A DNA stretch of 7,277 bases from Rickettsiales bacterium (GTDB lineage: Bacteria; Pseudomonadota; Alphaproteobacteria; Rs-D84), in the NCBI GenBank assembly GCA_031283565.1, contig JAITBM010000084.1, positions 1 to 7,277 on the forward strand. Direction: 5' to 3'. The notes beneath the pieces were generated by a model. The model had not been told where the DNA came from. It made no database searches and was given only the letters and a program-made list of their open reading frames with translations. This document shows, in pieces, positions 6,550-7,277 of this stretch. Positions within the stretch are counted from its first letter, which is position 1, and each line of letters starts with the position of its first letter. A program made the translations under genes and the position numbers.

Positions 6550-7277
6550 GGCTTGCCCCCTGAGATTTTGGCGATTTTCATGCCCCATGTCGCGACATTT
6601 TTGCCGGCGGCCACGGCCTGACCCTTCACCTTGTCATAAAATCCCGTCATCTCTTTGTCCGCCAGATATGATTCCAATTTTTCCCGGGTCTTTTGAAACA
6701 CGCGGTGCAGTATCCAGAAAGTCATTATGCAGCCCAGCCATGTCACGGAATGCCCGCCCCATTCCGTTGATTCGGCGTCCAGATCGAACAGCGCCCCGGC
6801 TATCGAAACATTGATCAGCAGCATGAACGCGGCCACTATCATCGCAACCACCAGGCGCTTCAAGGCGGAAACCAGATCCCCGAGCGCGGGCCACGGGTTT
6901 ATCCACTGATCGTCGTCTTTCATGACATAGAGCAGGACTTTGAACGGATAAAGGATAAGGGCGAGCCCAAGCGCGAAAAGCCCCTCGATGATCAGCATTG
7001 CCATGAACATGTTCGAAGAAAAGAAAGTCGTTATCAGAAGAATTCCGGTTATAGAGTCAAGAAACCCGTCCTTTATGCCCCAGCCCAGGGGCTTCATGAA
7101 ATTGACCAGCCCGCTGGCTAGGAATTCAAACCCCTTTTTTATGACATCATTGTTTACCGCGGAAATATCGTCTATGGGCCCGACCAGAAACTCGCAGCTG
7201 TCCTTGGACAGATAGCCGTTGACGGAATCCGGGCACTTTGCCGGACTTTTGACTCCGGCGCCATCCGGAAGAATGGC
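6546..7277 (-). CDS. VirB6-like polytopic membrane protein, 5' end outside window
   Basis: The frame is open from base 7277 to a TGA at 6548-6546, giving 243 visible residues. The start lies upstream of the window; the internal Met at 7097 is not a natural start, because the frame continues unbroken through 60 further codons. The visible part begins with a hydrophilic, probably periplasmic stretch holding two cysteines (visible residues 15 and 28). Hydrophobic segments follow at about 74-118 (two helices), 141-165 and 176-195. A YPF motif at 110-112, followed by a charged MKDDD loop, sits where the other genes in this array have FLPF, FLPL or FFPF. The protein ends with LADK (205-208) and a tail with W-G-M-K (231-234) and Gly-Gly-Lys-Pro. 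These features and the overlap with the next gene suggest a divergent VirB6/TrbL paralogue. The N-terminal half is not visible, so another T4SS membrane subunit cannot be excluded. Confidence 0.68.
   Translation of the reverse strand, partial: AILPDGAGVKSPAKCPDSVNGYLSKDSCEFLVGPIDDISAVNNDVIKKGFEFLASGLVNFMKPLGWGIKDGFLDSITGILLITTFFSSNMFMAMLIIEGLFALGLALILYPFKVLLYVMKDDDQWINPWPALGDLVSALKRLVVAMIVAAFMLLINVSIAGALFDLDAESTEWGGHSVTWLGCIMTFWILHRVFQKTREKLESYLADKEMTGFYDKVKGQAVAAGKNVATWGMKIAKISGGKP
6550..6561 (-). promoter_or_regulatory. Ribosome binding site for the GTG start at 6549
   Basis: On the minus strand AGGGGG (6561-6556) ends six bases before GTG at 6549-6547. It lies inside the last codons of the upstream gene (encoding Gly-Gly). 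It decides the GTG start, because no comparable purine-rich run precedes the ATG at 6588. Confidence 0.7.

Larger units (their letters stand above)
1..7277 (-). other. Probable single operon: four VirB6-like genes, comEC, D,D-carboxypeptidase
   Basis: All six genes lie on the minus strand. The junctions are a 3-base GTGA overlap (6546-6549), a 6-base gap (5260-5265), a 1-base TGATG overlap (3889), a 4-base gap (2656-2659) and a 33-base gap (823-855). I see no hairpin followed by a U-run at any junction and no convincing -35/-10 pair, so the promoter is probably beyond the right edge and the terminator beyond the left edge. The overlaps suggest translational coupling. That the whole stretch is one transcript is inferred from spacing only. 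Confidence 0.75.

Noticed and set aside
6550..6588. ATG at 6588 as the start of the second VirB6-like gene
   Set aside because: It would add 13 hydrophilic residues inside the upstream gene and lacks a ribosome binding site as good as the AGGGGG before GTG 6549.

Overview
This window carries six genes, all on the minus strand, packed end to end with overlaps or gaps of at most about 33 bases. It reads as one transcription unit running from high to low coordinates. It contains no RNA gene, insertion sequence, CRISPR array or long intergenic stretch, and no promoter or terminator is visible. The unit enters from beyond the right edge and leaves past the left edge.

The base composition is moderately GC-rich (about 55% by eye). 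The ComEC homologue has the alphaproteobacterial form: an FDFAR motif in the N-terminal soluble domain, and a degenerate Cys-containing C-terminus in place of a metallo-beta-lactamase domain. Tandem VirB6 paralogues are a known hallmark of the vir-type type IV secretion systems (T4SS) of Rickettsiales and some other alphaproteobacteria. I therefore infer an alphaproteobacterium. A host-associated or Rickettsiales-like lineage is possible but not proven; the GC content is too high for classical Rickettsia.

Layout in order of transcription: (1) 7277-6546, the 3' part of a polytopic membrane protein that resembles the VirB6 core; (2) 6549-5266, a VirB6/TrbL-family protein with a glycine-zipper hairpin; (3) 5259-3889, a VirB6/TrbL-family protein with an N-terminal cysteine cluster; (4) 3889-2660, a VirB6/TrbL-family protein with a cleavable-looking signal peptide; (5) 2655-856, comEC, the inner-membrane DNA translocation channel; (6) 822-1, the catalytic part of a secreted D-alanyl-D-alanine carboxypeptidase, cut by the left edge.

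The four membrane proteins share a hydrophobic segment with a Pro-Phe/Leu motif followed by a charged loop. In all four, the last membrane helix leads through a short L-x-(D/K)-K/T-type junction into a glycine-rich tail. VirB6 proteins form part of the inner-membrane channel of a T4SS. Placing the array directly upstream of comEC suggests, as inference only, a link between a T4SS and DNA movement across the inner membrane, comparable in principle to the ComB T4SS plus ComEC route of Helicobacter pylori. The carboxypeptidase would act on peptidoglycan in the same envelope. Co-transcription could also be incidental. A notable local detail is a G7 run at the end of gene 3. It is a perfect X XXY YYZ heptamer, and a -1 shift there would fuse gene 3 in frame with gene 4.
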